A DNA stretch of 64,000 bases, taken from Methanocella conradii HZ254 (lineage in GTDB: Archaea > Halobacteriota > Methanocellia > Methanocellales > Methanocellaceae). This document shows, in pieces, positions 1-8,045 of the stretch. Numbering within the stretch: the stretch's first letter is position 1; the number at the start of each line of letters is the position of its first letter. The position numbers and the translations under genes are program-made. The stretch covers positions 1,736,001 to 1,800,000 of the forward strand of contig NC_017034.1 of the NCBI RefSeq assembly GCF_000251105.1, in the 5' to 3' direction. A model generated the notes under the pieces. The model ran no database searches. It was not told where the DNA came from and saw only the letters and a list, made by a program, of their open reading frames with translations.

Positions 1-1
1 G

Positions 2-367
2 TCCACGTTCAACAGCGTTCTAGGCAAGCACGATATAGTAATATTCCCTGCCACGCCGGCAGGCATGAGAATGTACGCAGGCTTTGGCTCGACTTATATT
101 GACGGTAGAAAGCTTAAGCTGTCCAACGTGACGGATCCAGAATATCAATCCATCGTGGATGGGCTGATGACGACTGCTGATAATGGTAGATATGATGAAT
201 TGTCGTCGAGCATACAGGGCTATTACGCGAGCCAGCTGCCCGCAATATCCCTGTACTGGTCGGATTTCATACAGCCGTACAACAAGAAGTACGAAGGTTG
301 GACGCCGAATCCATTCTGGGGTATTTTATCCTATGAAACGTTCTATAATCTACATGCCGCCTGCTAA
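2..367 (+). CDS. ABC transporter substrate-binding protein, C-terminal fragment (nickel/peptide family)
   Basis: This is the last 121 residues of a family 5 extracytoplasmic binding protein, cut by the window start; frame 2 is open from the first codon. The visible part has the usual closing features: a stretch on an unstructured helix (NGRYDELSSSIQGYYASQLPAISLYWSDFIQPYN) broken here by family-typical aromatic residues, then a short C-terminal tail ending in Cys. It would bind substrate outside the membrane and deliver it to the permeases at 1262-3148. The next gene, a methyltransferase, starts 28 nt downstream on the same strand. Nickel chelate versus peptide specificity cannot be told from this fragment. 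Confidence 0.85.
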   Translation, partial: STFNSVLGKHDIVIFPATPAGMRMYAGFGSTYIDGRKLKLSNVTDPEYQSIVDGLMTTADNGRYDELSSSIQGYYASQLPAISLYWSDFIQPYNKKYEGWTPNPFWGILSYETFYNLHAAC

Positions 368-395
368 GGGCGGCACCTTTTTTGGCGTCTTGAAT

Positions 396-1226
396 ATGAG
401 AGGCATTGATTGGGAAAAAGAATGGGCTATAGCGCGGCTTAAGCTACCTCATAATGCCCAAAAAATCAATGATGAGAGGTGGGAGAGATACTGGGACAAC
501 GCTTCAGGTGACTACCGGCGCCAGACAGGAATTAACATTGGTCTGTGTAAGGATATCATACGATATCTTATGCATGATGAAAAACTAAGACGTGGCGATA
601 CTGTACTGGATATCGGATGCGGACCCGGGACATATACTTTGCTTTTCGCTGAAGTCGCTAAAATGGTCTCCGGGTTGGACATGTCGGCCGAAATGCTCGA
701 CCGGCTTCGTCTTAACGCAGAACAGAAAGGTGTCACTAATATTTTGGCTATACGCTCGAAGTGGGCCGACTATATTCCCGATGAGCGATACGACCTTGTT
801 TTTTCTGCGTTTTGCCCCGGAGTAAACGACCCAATGGCTTTACAAAAAATGGAAAAATGCTCTCGTAGAAGCTGCTGCTACGTATCGATTGGCGATGGGA
901 AATCACCCCAGCCTTTATACCAGCTTTGGGAAAAATTGACAGGCGACCATTTCTCAAATGAAGGCTATGATGTCATATATCCGCTGAACGTGCTTCTGGA
1001 GTCTAACAGAAATGCTAATGTCAGATATTTTACGGCTAACATAGATGTCAGCATGCCTTCCAGTAAGGTGGTTGATAACTATATCACTTACTTCGGGATG
1101 TTCATGGATATAGACGACAAAAAGAAAAGGATAATCAATGAGTTCGTAAGTGAAAGATCGGAAAGAGACATATATCGTATCAAATCAACCCGGATTATTG
1201 GGATTGTAAGCTGGAATGTCCTATAA
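396..1226 (+). CDS. Class I SAM-dependent methyltransferase embedded in ABC operon
   Basis: A 276-residue methyltransferase. AdoMet motif I is seen as LDIGCGPGTYTLL near residue 70, followed by an acidic motif II region (GLDMSAEMLDRL). The reading frame is open further upstream to 183, but that part overlaps the binding-protein gene, so ATG 396 is preferred; no strong ribosome site is visible. A Cys cluster (CSRRSCC) lies about residue 155. It sits between the binding-protein gene and the first permease, the same position as the homologue at 20736-21581, with which it shares the motif order and a Phe/Tyr-Asp-Leu-Val motif after the central strands. Known: Rossmann-type methyltransferase. Inferred: it modifies the transported ligand or a chelator. 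The substrate is unknown. Confidence 0.85.
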   Translation: MRGIDWEKEWAIARLKLPHNAQKINDERWERYWDNASGDYRRQTGINIGLCKDIIRYLMHDEKLRRGDTVLDIGCGPGTYTLLFAEVAKMVSGLDMSAEMLDRLRLNAEQKGVTNILAIRSKWADYIPDERYDLVFSAFCPGVNDPMALQKMEKCSRRSCCYVSIGDGKSPQPLYQLWEKLTGDHFSNEGYDVIYPLNVLLESNRNANVRYFTANIDVSMPSSKVVDNYITYFGMFMDIDDKKKRIINEFVSERSERDIYRIKSTRIIGIVSWNVL

Positions 1227-1261
1227 TATGCTTTTTAGTATAGTGGTAATGGAGAAAAATA

Positions 1262-2266
1262 ATGTCATGGAATGATGTCAAATTTAACTATTTGACAGGA
1301 AAACTGTTGAGGTATGGCTTCACTCTCTTTATCATCCTGTCGATTAACTTTTTCATCCCGCGTGCTATGCCAGGGGACCCGATGGTCAACTTATTAGGAG
1401 AGGATGCGCTTCATGTAGATGAGCAGATACTCGATGCGCTGCGGGCCGAGTACGGGCTGGACCGGCCCCTACATGAGCAGTATCTTGAATATATGTTTGG
1501 AATCATCCAGCTGGATTTTGGCTATTCCATCCATAAAAACCTCAAGGTGGCCGACTTGATAAAGGACCGACTTTTCTGGACGCTGGTGCTGGTTTTTCCT
1601 TCCATTATTATGGGAGGCATTTTAGCGCTAGTCTTTGGCTCGATTGCCGGGTTCAGGCACGGCGGCAACGTGGATAAGCTATTGACATCTTTAAACATCT
1701 TTTTGTACACGCTACCGTCGTTCCTGTTCGCCATGGTTATCGTGAGCATCTTCAGCTTTCACCTAGGGTGGTTCCCACTCGGCAACCTTTCGTCAGGAAA
1801 GCTAGAGGGCTTACCATATTTGCTCGATGTAGGATGGCACCTTTTCCTGCCGGTGGCCATCCTCTCCATACATGAGGCCACGTATATTTTCCTTGTCGTC
1901 AGAAACTCCATCACGCAGATCATGGGCGAGTACTTCGTTTTCGTGGCAAAGGCGAAGGGCCTTCCGGAACGTATCATAGAATTAAGGCATGTCCTGAGGA
2001 ATGTTCTCCCACAATTCATAAGCATCATGGCCCTGAACTTCGGGTTCATGGTATCAGGTGCTTTAATAATCGAGGTCGTGTTCTCACTGAACGGGATGGG
2101 TACCCTGATATACGATGCGGTGATGGCCCGAGACTACCCGGTCATGCAGGGCTGTTTCGTCGTATTGACGATATTCGTGGTGGCGGCCAACTTTGTTGCA
2201 GACCTCCTTTATGGCATCGCGGACCCGAGGATAGCAGACGCGAAAAATATAGGGGCTTCAGCATAG
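1262..2266 (+). CDS. ABC transporter permease, DppB/NikB family
   Basis: A 334-residue inner-membrane permease with about six hydrophobic segments. The N-terminal signature of the OppB/NikB group is present (FFIPRAMPGDPM near residue 36). The ATPase-coupling EAA-type loop is seen near residues 225-250 (AKAKGLPERIIELRHVLRNVLPQF broken as AKAKGLPE and LRHVLRNVLP). It pairs with the permease that begins immediately after its stop codon to form the membrane channel of a nickel/peptide-type importer. The gene follows the methyltransferase by 35 nt on the same strand. Confidence 0.92.
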   Translation: MSWNDVKFNYLTGKLLRYGFTLFIILSINFFIPRAMPGDPMVNLLGEDALHVDEQILDALRAEYGLDRPLHEQYLEYMFGIIQLDFGYSIHKNLKVADLIKDRLFWTLVLVFPSIIMGGILALVFGSIAGFRHGGNVDKLLTSLNIFLYTLPSFLFAMVIVSIFSFHLGWFPLGNLSSGKLEGLPYLLDVGWHLFLPVAILSIHEATYIFLVVRNSITQIMGEYFVFVAKAKGLPERIIELRHVLRNVLPQFISIMALNFGFMVSGALIIEVVFSLNGMGTLIYDAVMARDYPVMQGCFVVLTIFVVAANFVADLLYGIADPRIADAKNIGASA

Positions 2267-2278
2267 GTGGTGGCATTT

Positions 2279-3148
2279 ATGGACGAAATAATTGAAAAAA
2301 CCGTTCGAAAAGCCTGGGGAGATAAGTTCATTGGCAATGTCGCCAGGAGCCAGTTAAAATATCTGGGGTTTGCTATACTCCTGGCGCTTTCCTTAATGGC
2401 GGTGTTTGCCCCGTATATCGCCCCGTATGACCCGAAGCAGACCGGTATCCCTTACCAGGCGCCATCGTTAGAGCACTTATTAGGCACGAACGACCTGGGC
2501 CAGGACGTATTCTCTGAGCTGATCTACGCGACAAGGGTGTCACTGGTAGTGGGCTTCCTTTCAGGCATCATTTCGATCGTGATAGGCGTGATCGTGGGCG
2601 TTTTTGCCGGATACTTCCGTGGATGGGTCGAGGAGCTTTTAATGGGGACGACAGACGTATTCTTGCTCATCCCTGCCCTTCCGCTGATGATCATACTGGC
2701 CGCCTATCTTAACCCCAGCATGTGGAACATAATCATCGTTGTGGGCCTGCTATGGTGGTGCTCGACCGCCCGTCTCGTTCATTCACGAGTGCTACAGGTA
2801 AGGGAGATGCAGTTCATCGAATCGACCCGGGCGCTCGGATACTCAGACTTATATATCATCTTCAAGCACGTTCTGGTGAATACCAGGGATATCATTTACG
2901 CAAAGTTTTCGCTTGCCGTAGCCTCGGCCATGCTCTCGGAGGCATCGCTAAGCTTCCTCGGGCTGGGCGATCCTTTGAATGTAAGCTGGGGCGAGATGAT
3001 CCACTTCGCGTTTAGCAGGGGCGGCTTCGCCAACGACATGTGGTGGTGGTATCTGCCGCCTGGCCTCATGATATGCATCAGCGTGCTGGGCTTCATCATG
3101 CTCACGATAGAGGGCAAGAAGGACAGCAAGCTGCTGGAGTTGATCTGA
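2279..3148 (+). CDS. ABC transporter permease, DppC/NikC family
   Basis: About 289 residues, partner of the preceding permease. It has the DppC hallmarks: an N-terminal helix, a periplasmic segment with the HLLGTNDLGQDV motif near residue 65, five further hydrophobic segments and an EAA loop (STRALGYSDLYIIFKHVL) near residue 190. Two GTG codons directly follow the upstream stop (2267 and 2270), but ATG 2279 preceded by GGTGG is the better start. Its stop TGA shares one base with the ATG of the next ATPase gene, indicating coupled translation. Confidence 0.92.
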   Translation: MDEIIEKTVRKAWGDKFIGNVARSQLKYLGFAILLALSLMAVFAPYIAPYDPKQTGIPYQAPSLEHLLGTNDLGQDVFSELIYATRVSLVVGFLSGIISIVIGVIVGVFAGYFRGWVEELLMGTTDVFLLIPALPLMIILAAYLNPSMWNIIIVVGLLWWCSTARLVHSRVLQVREMQFIESTRALGYSDLYIIFKHVLVNTRDIIYAKFSLAVASAMLSEASLSFLGLGDPLNVSWGEMIHFAFSRGGFANDMWWWYLPPGLMICISVLGFIMLTIEGKKDSKLLELI

Positions 3149-4071
3149 TGCTGTTGAGTATTCGTGACCTTTCCGTAACGTTCGACACGCTACAGGGGCC
3201 GTTTAAGGCCATCGAGGGGATAGACCTCGACGTCGACGAGCGGGATACGCTGGCCATCGTCGGGGAGTCGGGCTGCGGTAAATCCGTCCTTGGTCATGCC
3301 ACGATGAGGCTGCTGGATGACATCGCCATCGTAAGAGGTAGCGTGAAGTTCAAGGGCAAGGAAATCTATTCCATGAAAAAGGACGAGCTATTGAAACTGC
3401 GCGGCAAGGCCATATCGTTGGTGCCGCAGAGCCCTTCCACGTCGTTCAACCCGGTCATCAAGATCGGGGACCAGATCAAAGTGTTGATAGAGAAGGATGG
3501 GATCGCTAAAGGCTCTGCAGCCAGACAAAGGGCCATTGATTTCCTAGGGAAGGCTGGATTTCCCGACCCTGTGGCGATATATGAGTCCTATCCACACAGG
3601 CTTTCGGGAGGCATGTGCGAGAGGGCTTTAATCGCCATGGCCGTATCCGTGGAGCCCGAGCTGATCATAGCGGACGAGCCGACCAAGGGCTTAGATGCAA
3701 TTTCACGGAAGAACATTTTAGCCATGCTTCACAAGATGGCCGAGGGCGCCTCAATGATCATGATCACCCATGATATCAAAGCGGCCGTTACCTGTAAGCG
3801 GATGGCAGTGATGTACTCGGGCGAGATCGTCGAGGAAGGCATAACTGCTTCGGTGATAAATAAGCCTAAACACTTCTATACGGTAGGGCTTCTGGAAGCC
3901 CAGCCTTCCCGAGGCATGAAGCCAATCAAAGGCAGGCACTCACTCTTATCCCGTATGGATGGTGGATGCAGGTTCCGGAATCGATGCGACGCCGCCGATA
4001 GCGTATGTAAGACTCACCCTTTGTTGAGGGAGCGGGACGGCAATGGAAGGGTGAGGTGCCACCATGCTTGA
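3148..4071 (+). CDS. ABC transporter ATPase, DppD/NikD family
   Basis: A 307-residue ATPase of the nickel/peptide importer. Walker A is GESGCGKS near residue 37, the Q-loop is VPQSPSTSFNPV, and Walker B is LIIADEPTKGLD. The ABC signature reads LSGGMCERA, with Cys-Glu where this family usually has Arg-Gln. The C-terminus carries the oligopeptide-transporter Cys motif (CRFRNRCDAADSVC). Start at ATG 3148 is chosen because it overlaps the upstream stop; an in-frame extension to 3040 lies inside the permease gene. The next ATPase gene overlaps its end by 8 nt. Confidence 0.92.
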   Translation: MLLSIRDLSVTFDTLQGPFKAIEGIDLDVDERDTLAIVGESGCGKSVLGHATMRLLDDIAIVRGSVKFKGKEIYSMKKDELLKLRGKAISLVPQSPSTSFNPVIKIGDQIKVLIEKDGIAKGSAARQRAIDFLGKAGFPDPVAIYESYPHRLSGGMCERALIAMAVSVEPELIIADEPTKGLDAISRKNILAMLHKMAEGASMIMITHDIKAAVTCKRMAVMYSGEIVEEGITASVINKPKHFYTVGLLEAQPSRGMKPIKGRHSLLSRMDGGCRFRNRCDAADSVCKTHPLLRERDGNGRVRCHHA

Positions 4072-4816
4072 GCTGGTAAAAGTCTCGAAATTGTTTAGGA
4101 CAGGGTTCCTGGGCAGGAACATGAAGATCGCAGTCGATGAGGCGTCGTTGCGGCTGGAGAGAGGCGAGATACTGGGCCTCATCGGAGAGAGCGGGTGCGG
4201 AAAGTCTACGCTAGCCCGTATCGCCCTCAAGCTGTTGCCTCCCACGTCAGGCCGCATTTTTATCGATGGCGTAGACGTGACGGACATGCCAGAAAAACAG
4301 TTCCGTGAATACCGCAAGCGAATACAGATTATCTTTCAGCACCCCGAGAGCGCGCTCGACCCCCACTATACGCTGATGGATTCCATAAACGAGTCCTTTA
4401 ACCGCCTTGCCATACCAAAGCTTGAGCGTGCGGCCGTACTAGAAAAATTGGCGGATGAGGTCAGCCTACCCCTTGACATCCTGGACCGATACCCGAGCCA
4501 GGTGAGCGGCGGCGAGATCCAGAGGGCCGTACTTACGCGCGTCTTAGCCTTCAAGCCCGAATACCTCGTCCTGGACGAGCCCACATCAATGCTGGACGTC
4601 TCGGTACAGGCACACATCCTTCAGCTTTTAAAGAAAAAAGCAAAACGGGATAACATGGGCCTGCTGTTCATCTCCCACGACCTGGAGGTGGTCAGGGCCA
4701 TGTGCGACCGCGTCATGGTCATGAAGGCGGGAAGGATCATAGAAGAAGGGAGAGTCGACCATATCTTTGATCGACCCGAGACACAATATATGAGAATGTT
4801 TATTGCTAATATTTGA
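4064..4816 (+). CDS. ABC transporter ATPase, DppF/NikE family
   Basis: A 250-residue second ATPase completing the importer. Walker A GESGCGKST lies near residue 44, the signature is VSGGEIQRA near 153, and Walker B is YLVLDEPTSMLD. It ends soon after the H-loop region (ISHDLEVV) and lacks the C-terminal Cys-rich extension of the longer DppF homologue at 35538-36527; short versions of this kind are common in nickel-type systems. It is the last gene of the operon; AT-rich sequence follows. Confidence 0.92.
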   Translation: MLELVKVSKLFRTGFLGRNMKIAVDEASLRLERGEILGLIGESGCGKSTLARIALKLLPPTSGRIFIDGVDVTDMPEKQFREYRKRIQIIFQHPESALDPHYTLMDSINESFNRLAIPKLERAAVLEKLADEVSLPLDILDRYPSQVSGGEIQRAVLTRVLAFKPEYLVLDEPTSMLDVSVQAHILQLLKKKAKRDNMGLLFISHDLEVVRAMCDRVMVMKAGRIIEEGRVDHIFDRPETQYMRMFIANI

Positions 4817-4923
4817 TATTAACGAATATTGTATCATAAAATTTCATTGTCATAACATTTTTAGCATGATTATCTATAAGATTCACGCTCGACGTATTAC
4901 GATTTTTATTTTATTCATAACAT

Positions 4924-4936
4924 AAAATATATATAA
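4924..4936 (+). promoter_or_regulatory. Archaeal TATA box upstream of the 17-codon gene
   Basis: An uninterrupted A/T run reading AAAATATATATAA lies about 50 nt before the ATG at 4980. This spacing would put the transcription start near 4955 and leave a leader of about 25 nt that includes the ribosome site at 4965-4971. Confidence 0.5.
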
Positions 4937-4979
4937 CCTCTATCTATATTCTATACGTGAGAGCAGGAGGTAACCGCTT

Positions 4980-5033
4980 ATGTGCGACACTTGCGAGAAG
5001 CACAACCCCAAGAAAGCGAAGCCCAAGAAGTGA
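4980..5033 (+). CDS. Predicted 17-residue Cys/Lys microprotein
   Basis: The reading frame encodes MCDTCEKHNPKKAKPKK: Cys2 and Cys5 form a CxxC pair, His8 follows, and the tail is almost all Lys and Pro. The case for a real gene is its expression signals: AGGAGGT at 4965-4971 is a full Shine-Dalgarno sequence 8 nt before the ATG, and a TATA box stands at the expected distance upstream. The gene follows a nickel/peptide-type transporter operon. The N-terminal Met-Cys recalls the metal-binding start of CooT proteins at 25251-25665. Function is unknown; metal binding is a guess. It could also be a leader peptide, but no downstream gene is close enough on the same strand to make that obvious. Confidence 0.55.
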   Translation: MCDTCEKHNPKKAKPKK

Positions 5034-5034
5034 T

Positions 5035-5205
5035 CTACAATAAACACTTCCCGTTCATCTGGAGATACCTCGTATTAACTTGGGCACGATGGTCTTCCGC
5101 CCATTGTGCTAGATTATTTCTACTTAGCATATCAACCAGTTCATCTTCAGATATGCCCCATTCGAGCATTTTCTCCATTATCCCTTTAAACAAGTGGACA
5201 CCCAT
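5035..5205 (-). CDS. Possible small protein or gene remnant of unknown function
   Basis: A 56-residue frame, convergent with the microprotein gene and ending one base from it. Its composition is protein-like, with a charged helical stretch (MEKMLEWGISEDELVDML near residue 10, then NNLAQWAEDHR). No ribosome site precedes ATG 5203-5205; an internal ATG at 5176-5178 would give 47 residues. It may be the surviving end of an older gene. Not recognised as any family. Confidence 0.3.
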   Translation of the reverse strand: MGVHLFKGIMEKMLEWGISEDELVDMLSRNNLAQWAEDHRAQVNTRYLQMNGKCLL

Positions 5206-5289
5206 TCGAACAACAGTTTTGAATCAGGCGATTTTAATTTTTTATAGCGTATATTTTCCATAGATTTAAAAGGATATACATCCTCATTA

Positions 5290-6099
5290 ATGGTAAGTGG
5301 GGGATATTTTGTGCATACCGACAAAACCGTAGACTCATGCTTCATACTGCCCATCCTGCCGCACAAGCTGGGCAACGTGCGGGACTTCTGGGACGACGCC
5401 AGCGAAAAATATGGCAGCGATATCGATAGCCACTTTAAGCTGAACGGCGTCCACAGGGTGATAGCATTCCTGCAGGACATTCCGGAGAAGGGCGACTTTT
5501 TGTTGATGTTCATGCAATCGAGAAACAGCCTCGAGAGGACTCTCCATGACCTGTTTGCGTCCGGCCTGGAGTGCTCGCGGTACCTTACCGGCCAGTTCAT
5601 GGACTTTTCGGGAATCGATATGTCCAGGAAGGAGAATTTTCCAAGGCTCGAGCTTTTAGACGACTGGAAGGAGACGCGAGAGTACATTGAGGAGAGGGGC
5701 ATGCTCACGATGCCATGGTGCTTCGCCCTGCCCTTAAAAGAGGGTAAAGCCAATGACGCCCTAAAGTTTGCCAATGAGGCCAAAAAGTCTATGGCTAGCG
5801 ACATCGAGGGCATGCTCAGGCACCACGACGTTGTGAGAAGACTGGCATACCTTCAGCGCACGCCGCAGGGCGATTTCGTCGTCGTCCACCTGCTGGCGTC
5901 AGGCCCATTGGACGAGCTTATCCTGGCCATGACTTCCTGTAGCGATAAGATGTGTGGCCTGGCCAGGAATAAGATTATGGAGCTTACGGGCATTGACCTG
6001 TCTGACCAGAAGAACGTGCCCAAGGTTGAGCTTCTCTTCAAGTGGGACGAGAGCCACGGGTTTGAGACGGCTGACCAGATAATCGCCTACACAGAATAA
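5290..6099 (+). CDS. Unknown protein with two tandem homologous domains
   Basis: A 269-residue soluble protein made of two repeats of about 115 residues. Repeat 1 (about 16-128) and repeat 2 (about 141-258) share the order CF-(I/A)-LP, a helix with Phe/Asp/Ala, a VHRVIAFLQDIP / VRRLAYLQRTPQ strand, GDFLLMF / GDFVVVH, a helix with CS, and end in TGQFMDFSGIDMS...P.LELL / NKIMELTGIDLS...PKVELL. This is an internal duplication. The alternating strand/helix pattern suggests a ferredoxin-like (dimeric alpha-beta barrel) fold; that is inference. Start ATG 5290 is used; GTG 5311 with GGGGG seven bases before it is an alternative. Confidence 0.75.
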   Translation: MVSGGYFVHTDKTVDSCFILPILPHKLGNVRDFWDDASEKYGSDIDSHFKLNGVHRVIAFLQDIPEKGDFLLMFMQSRNSLERTLHDLFASGLECSRYLTGQFMDFSGIDMSRKENFPRLELLDDWKETREYIEERGMLTMPWCFALPLKEGKANDALKFANEAKKSMASDIEGMLRHHDVVRRLAYLQRTPQGDFVVVHLLASGPLDELILAMTSCSDKMCGLARNKIMELTGIDLSDQKNVPKVELLFKWDESHGFETADQIIAYTE

Positions 6100-6123
6100 A
6101 AATGGCAAAAAAGCAAAAATAAG

Positions 6124-6273
6124 TCATTCGGTGCACTGAACGATGCGCTCGCTTATAATTTCGCCGCCCAAAAGCTCGTATATGTACTTTCGCTTCGTGT
6201 TCTTGCAATAGACCGACGTCTCTGTGACCTTTCTTTTATTTTCGCTTGCTTTGCTTTCATGGCTCTTCTTCAT
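6124..6273 (-). CDS. Small basic protein, 49 residues, unknown function
   Basis: A short reading frame in the gap between two plus-strand genes. It starts at ATG 6271-6273 with AGGTGAT a few bases upstream on the minus strand. The product is Lys-rich at the N-terminus (MKKSHESKASENKRK), then has YCKNTKRKYIYELLGGEII and ends in a second Cys (VQCTE). Codon use looks like neighbouring genes. Two Cys and a small beta-like C-terminal half could indicate a nucleic-acid or metal-binding protein, but nothing is recognised. Confidence 0.5.
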   Translation of the reverse strand: MKKSHESKASENKRKVTETSVYCKNTKRKYIYELLGGEIISERIVQCTE

Positions 6274-6485
6274 ACTATCACCTATCTACCGAAAGCATAG
6301 CTTATTGTCGTTAGCTATACCCCCGCTTTAATTTCATATTATCATGGTTTAATGGATTTATAACCATATGCTTAATGATTAATCATTATGAATTGATGCT
6401 AAGACGCTGTATTACCATAAATATTTTTTCCTGATGAGTAACCGTTTTATGCATGACCGCTTCTATTTTTTATTGAGGGTTATGC

Positions 6486-8015
6486 GTGGCATCGATTACC
6501 ATATATGATGGGGCAGAGTCTATAGGGGGCAATAAGATATATGTTGAGGATGGCGGTAGGGGCGTTTTCCTGGACTTCGGGATGAACTTCGCCCGTCGAA
6601 ATGCCTTTTTTGATGAATTTTTAAGCGAGCGTGATGGCAGGGGCATCCACGACCTCATAAAGCTGGGCATGATACCTCGAATTGACGTTTATAGAAGGGA
6701 TTTGATCCCTTCTGACCTTGATGAGCTGGTGCCTTCGTTTTCCAGGTTAAGGCCGGAAGCTGTATTGTTGAGCCATGCTCATTTGGACCATAGCGGCAAC
6801 ATGGGGCTGCTGGACCCCGCGATACCCATCATGGCTTCGGCCACAAGCGTCGCCATCTTGAAGGCCATGAGAGACGTAGGCCCTGCGGATGTCACACAGG
6901 ACGTAGCATATATTTCCTTGAGAAAACGGGAGGGCAATGGGCTGTTTCTGAAAACCGATAGAAAGGAAGCGTATAAGGGGAGACAATTTTGCTGCCCTGA
7001 AGGATGCAGATCTGAATTATGCGACTTTTTATCAGACCGGCCCGGGAGCGGAGGGAAAAATACGAAGGCGTTCGACGGATGCGGCATATGCGAGGAGCTT
7101 AGCCTGCCGTTTGAGGTAAAAAGCTATAACGTTAATCATTCGATATATGGTGCGCTCGCCTATGTCTTAAGGTCTGATGAAGTGTCCATCGCCTATAGCG
7201 GTGATTTCAGGATCGGGGATGATGCGAAACAATTGCCTGATTTTATGAGGGAGGCTAAAAACGCGTCCGTTCTCATCATCGAAGGCACGCGGGCCGGAAG
7301 GGAGGGCGACGCCGAAGTGACCGAGCCGATGGTGTATGATACGTGCAGGGCAGCCGTTGAAGATACAAAGGGCCTTATCATCGCCGACTTTTCTTCAAAG
7401 AACTTCGAGCGACTGGAAACCTTTAGAAGGATAGCAGGCGAGACGGGACGGCAGCTCGTCGTCACTGCGAAGGACGCCTACGCATTATACGCCATGGAGT
7501 GCGCAGATGGCGTGTGTCGCACGAAAGGCTTACTTGTATATGACGAGATAAGCGACAAGACAAGGCGCAAGTATGAGACGGACACGCTTGCCAGTAAGTG
7601 TCCCATCGAGTACGTAGGCCACAGGCAGATACATGACGACCCCGACAGGTATATCCTTTGTTTCTCGTTCTTCGACATGAAGCACCTTCTAGATATATGG
7701 CCTGAGGGCGGCTCTTACATATACTCGGCATGCGAAGCGTTTACAGAGGAGCAGGAAATCGACTTCGTCAAGCTAAAGAACTGGCTGGATTTCTTTAAGA
7801 TTAGGCCGCATGGGTTTAGATTTACCGATGATGGGCTGGTGTTCGAGAAGGGATACCATGCTTCGGGCCATGCCTCCTTAAGGGAGTTGGCCTTTGTCAT
7901 CGATAAGGTCGACCCGGACGCCCTAATACCTGTGCATACCGAGAATCATAAATGGTTCGCAGAAAATTGGGGGCATGTCAGGCCTGTGAAAAATGGAGAA
8001 ATGCTCACGCTTTAA
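6486..8015 (+). CDS. MBL-fold beta-CASP hydrolase, RNase J-like
   Basis: A 509-residue metallo-beta-lactamase fold protein. Motif 2 is SHAHLDHSG near residue 96, a metal-binding Asp is in YSGDFRIG near 239, and the beta-CASP C-terminal motifs are visible as HASGHASLREL and IPVHTENHKWF near 458-492. This combination is that of RNase J/CPSF-type nucleases. An insertion about residues 160-205 carries seven Cys (CCPEGC, C, CGIC) and interrupts the usual MBL core; it may bind zinc or an Fe-S cluster. Start is GTG 6486, with GAGGG eight bases before. RNA cleavage or 5'-exonuclease activity is inferred from family. Confidence 0.8.
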   Translation: MASITIYDGAESIGGNKIYVEDGGRGVFLDFGMNFARRNAFFDEFLSERDGRGIHDLIKLGMIPRIDVYRRDLIPSDLDELVPSFSRLRPEAVLLSHAHLDHSGNMGLLDPAIPIMASATSVAILKAMRDVGPADVTQDVAYISLRKREGNGLFLKTDRKEAYKGRQFCCPEGCRSELCDFLSDRPGSGGKNTKAFDGCGICEELSLPFEVKSYNVNHSIYGALAYVLRSDEVSIAYSGDFRIGDDAKQLPDFMREAKNASVLIIEGTRAGREGDAEVTEPMVYDTCRAAVEDTKGLIIADFSSKNFERLETFRRIAGETGRQLVVTAKDAYALYAMECADGVCRTKGLLVYDEISDKTRRKYETDTLASKCPIEYVGHRQIHDDPDRYILCFSFFDMKHLLDIWPEGGSYIYSACEAFTEEQEIDFVKLKNWLDFFKIRPHGFRFTDDGLVFEKGYHASGHASLRELAFVIDKVDPDALIPVHTENHKWFAENWGHVRPVKNGEMLTL

Positions 8016-8045
8016 GATGAGCCATATAGACGCCAAAATGTTATC

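Noticed and set aside
183..395. Longer N-terminus of the first methyltransferase
   Set aside because: The extension lies in a different frame over the binding-protein gene and has no methyltransferase-like sequence; ATG 396 fits better.
4982..5263. 93-residue plus-strand frame overlapping the microprotein
   Set aside because: Its start is inside the microprotein gene without its own ribosome site, and the later sequence is better explained by the minus-strand frame at 5035-5205.
5178..5813. 211-residue minus-strand reading frame
   Set aside because: It is antisense to the duplicated-domain gene and has the Ser-rich composition of an antisense shadow frame.
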